Source of the DNA: Arma custos
Lineage: Eukaryota; Arthropoda; Insecta; Hemiptera; Pentatomidae
Assembly (NCBI GenBank): GCA_037127475.1
Contig: CM073762.1
Location: forward strand, 20,862,278 to 20,926,277
Reading direction: 5' to 3'
Length of the DNA stretch: 64,000 bases
Shown here: positions 63,393 to 64,000 of the stretch, in pieces
How positions within the stretch are numbered: position 1 is the first letter of the stretch
How the letters are laid out: each line of letters opens with the position of its first letter
The notes under the pieces: model-generated
Told to the model about the DNA's origin: nothing
Databases searched by the model: none
The model's input: only the letters and a program-made list of their open reading frames with translations
Made by a program: the position numbers and the translations under genes

Positions 63393-63660
63393 GGGACCGG
63401 GGTAGATGAGAATAGCGTGCTAAATTGCGATGAAGGTTCCGGGTTCATACCGGCCTCTTTTGGCAGACAAGCTATAATATATTAACAGCCACAGATGGAT
63501 CTTGTGAGATCTGCAGACCTTCTTGGGGCTCACTCAGCCTCAATTAGGTGGGTATCATTGCGATTGAGCGGGATCTTGGATCAATCAGCTCTCTGCTCAA
63601 CTAGAATCAGTATAGTCTCTACTATGTGATGAACAAAGATCCTTCACGGGTTATATTGCC
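63393..63660 (+). mobile_element. SINE-C, full copy
   Basis: Head CCGGGGTAGATGAGAATAGC GTGCTAAATTGC with CGGGTTCATACCGG. The body has ATTAACAGCCACAGATGG, GATCTGCAGACCTTCTTGGG GCTCACTCAGCC and GATTGAGCGGGATCTTGG and ends CCTTCACGGGTTATATTGCC. Confidence 0.72.
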
Positions 63661-64000
63661 TTAGTTGTTTCTATTATTAATCACAGGAAAATTCGCCGCT
63701 AAACTCCCTCTTTTCTTTCAAGTTCTCTCGAAAATGATATGTTATTATGTAAAATCTGAAATAGGTAACTAGAATGTAGTAAGTTCTAACAGAACAGTAC
63801 GCAAAGCTTTTGTGACTAACAATTGTTGGAGATATGAAATTGTTAGTAGGATGCCCAAAACGTTCAACTTCGTTCGGTAAATTGCAAAAATAAATAATTA
63901 ATGAAAGAATCGAAACGGTTAAACGGTAGCATTGCGATTATCGGCTACTAATCTTGAATTGTTGGCAAATACAATTGGAAAGTATGTTTCCAAATCCTTG

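Overview
The window is eukaryotic nuclear DNA, very AT-rich by eye, with spliced coding exons, GT-AG introns, tRNA-derived SINEs, Jockey-type LINEs, mariner, Tc1, hAT and Helitron copies. This mixture fits an arthropod, most likely an insect. I cannot name the species or order. There are no bacterial operons, CRISPR arrays or rRNA genes.

The only host gene I can support is on the minus strand. It encodes a cuticlin-like zona pellucida (ZP) domain membrane protein. Seven exons are clear from the splice sites and unbroken phase: 45149-45194 (end of signal peptide), 14682-14893 and 8584-8723 (ZP-N), 7670-7888 and 7363-7516 (ZP-C), 5115-5255 (furin-type site) and 3713-3916 (transmembrane segment, short tail, stop). 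A candidate first exon at 48846-48902 has the right phase and would complete a protein of about 390 residues over some 45 kb. One intron alone is about 30 kb (14894-45148). ZP proteins of this kind are secreted apically, cleaved near the membrane and polymerise into the matrix that shapes cuticle.

The rest is intron or flank filled with mobile elements. From left to right: a Penelope-like end (4.05-4.35 kb); an inverted pair of tRNA-like SINEs (5.6-6.2 kb); a LINE reverse-transcriptase relic (6.5-7.3 kb); a Jockey relic (10.7 kb); a hairpin-bearing repeat (12.1 kb, second copy at 56.9 kb); two hAT-like MITEs (17.3 and 21.8-22.5 kb); a mariner relic (17.8-18.5 kb); a SINE with target-site duplication beside an AT microsatellite (18.9-19.3 kb); Helitrons (23.3, 36.1-36.6 and 46.1-46.9 kb); Jockey 3' ends (25.6, 33.5-34.5, 40.2 and 53.1-53.6 kb); a second LINE type (26.7-27.3 kb); a Tc1 relic (32.0-32.4 kb); a 33-bp-period minisatellite (49.6-50.3 kb); an almost intact mariner with one premature stop (51.6-52.9 kb); and an RNase H-bearing LINE 3' end (58.3-58.9 kb). 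One SINE family (called SINE-C here) recurs about fifteen times in both orientations.

I did not find a clearly new biological system. The observations most worth a second look are the candidate first exon, the paired YSGxY motifs flanking the ZP protein membrane anchor, the 33-bp minisatellite that can be read as an 11-residue repeat, the inverted SINE pair, the hammerhead-like cores in the Penelope-like ends, and an unrecognised 80-codon reading frame at 42.8-43.1 kb. Family names come from recognising motifs, not from database searches.
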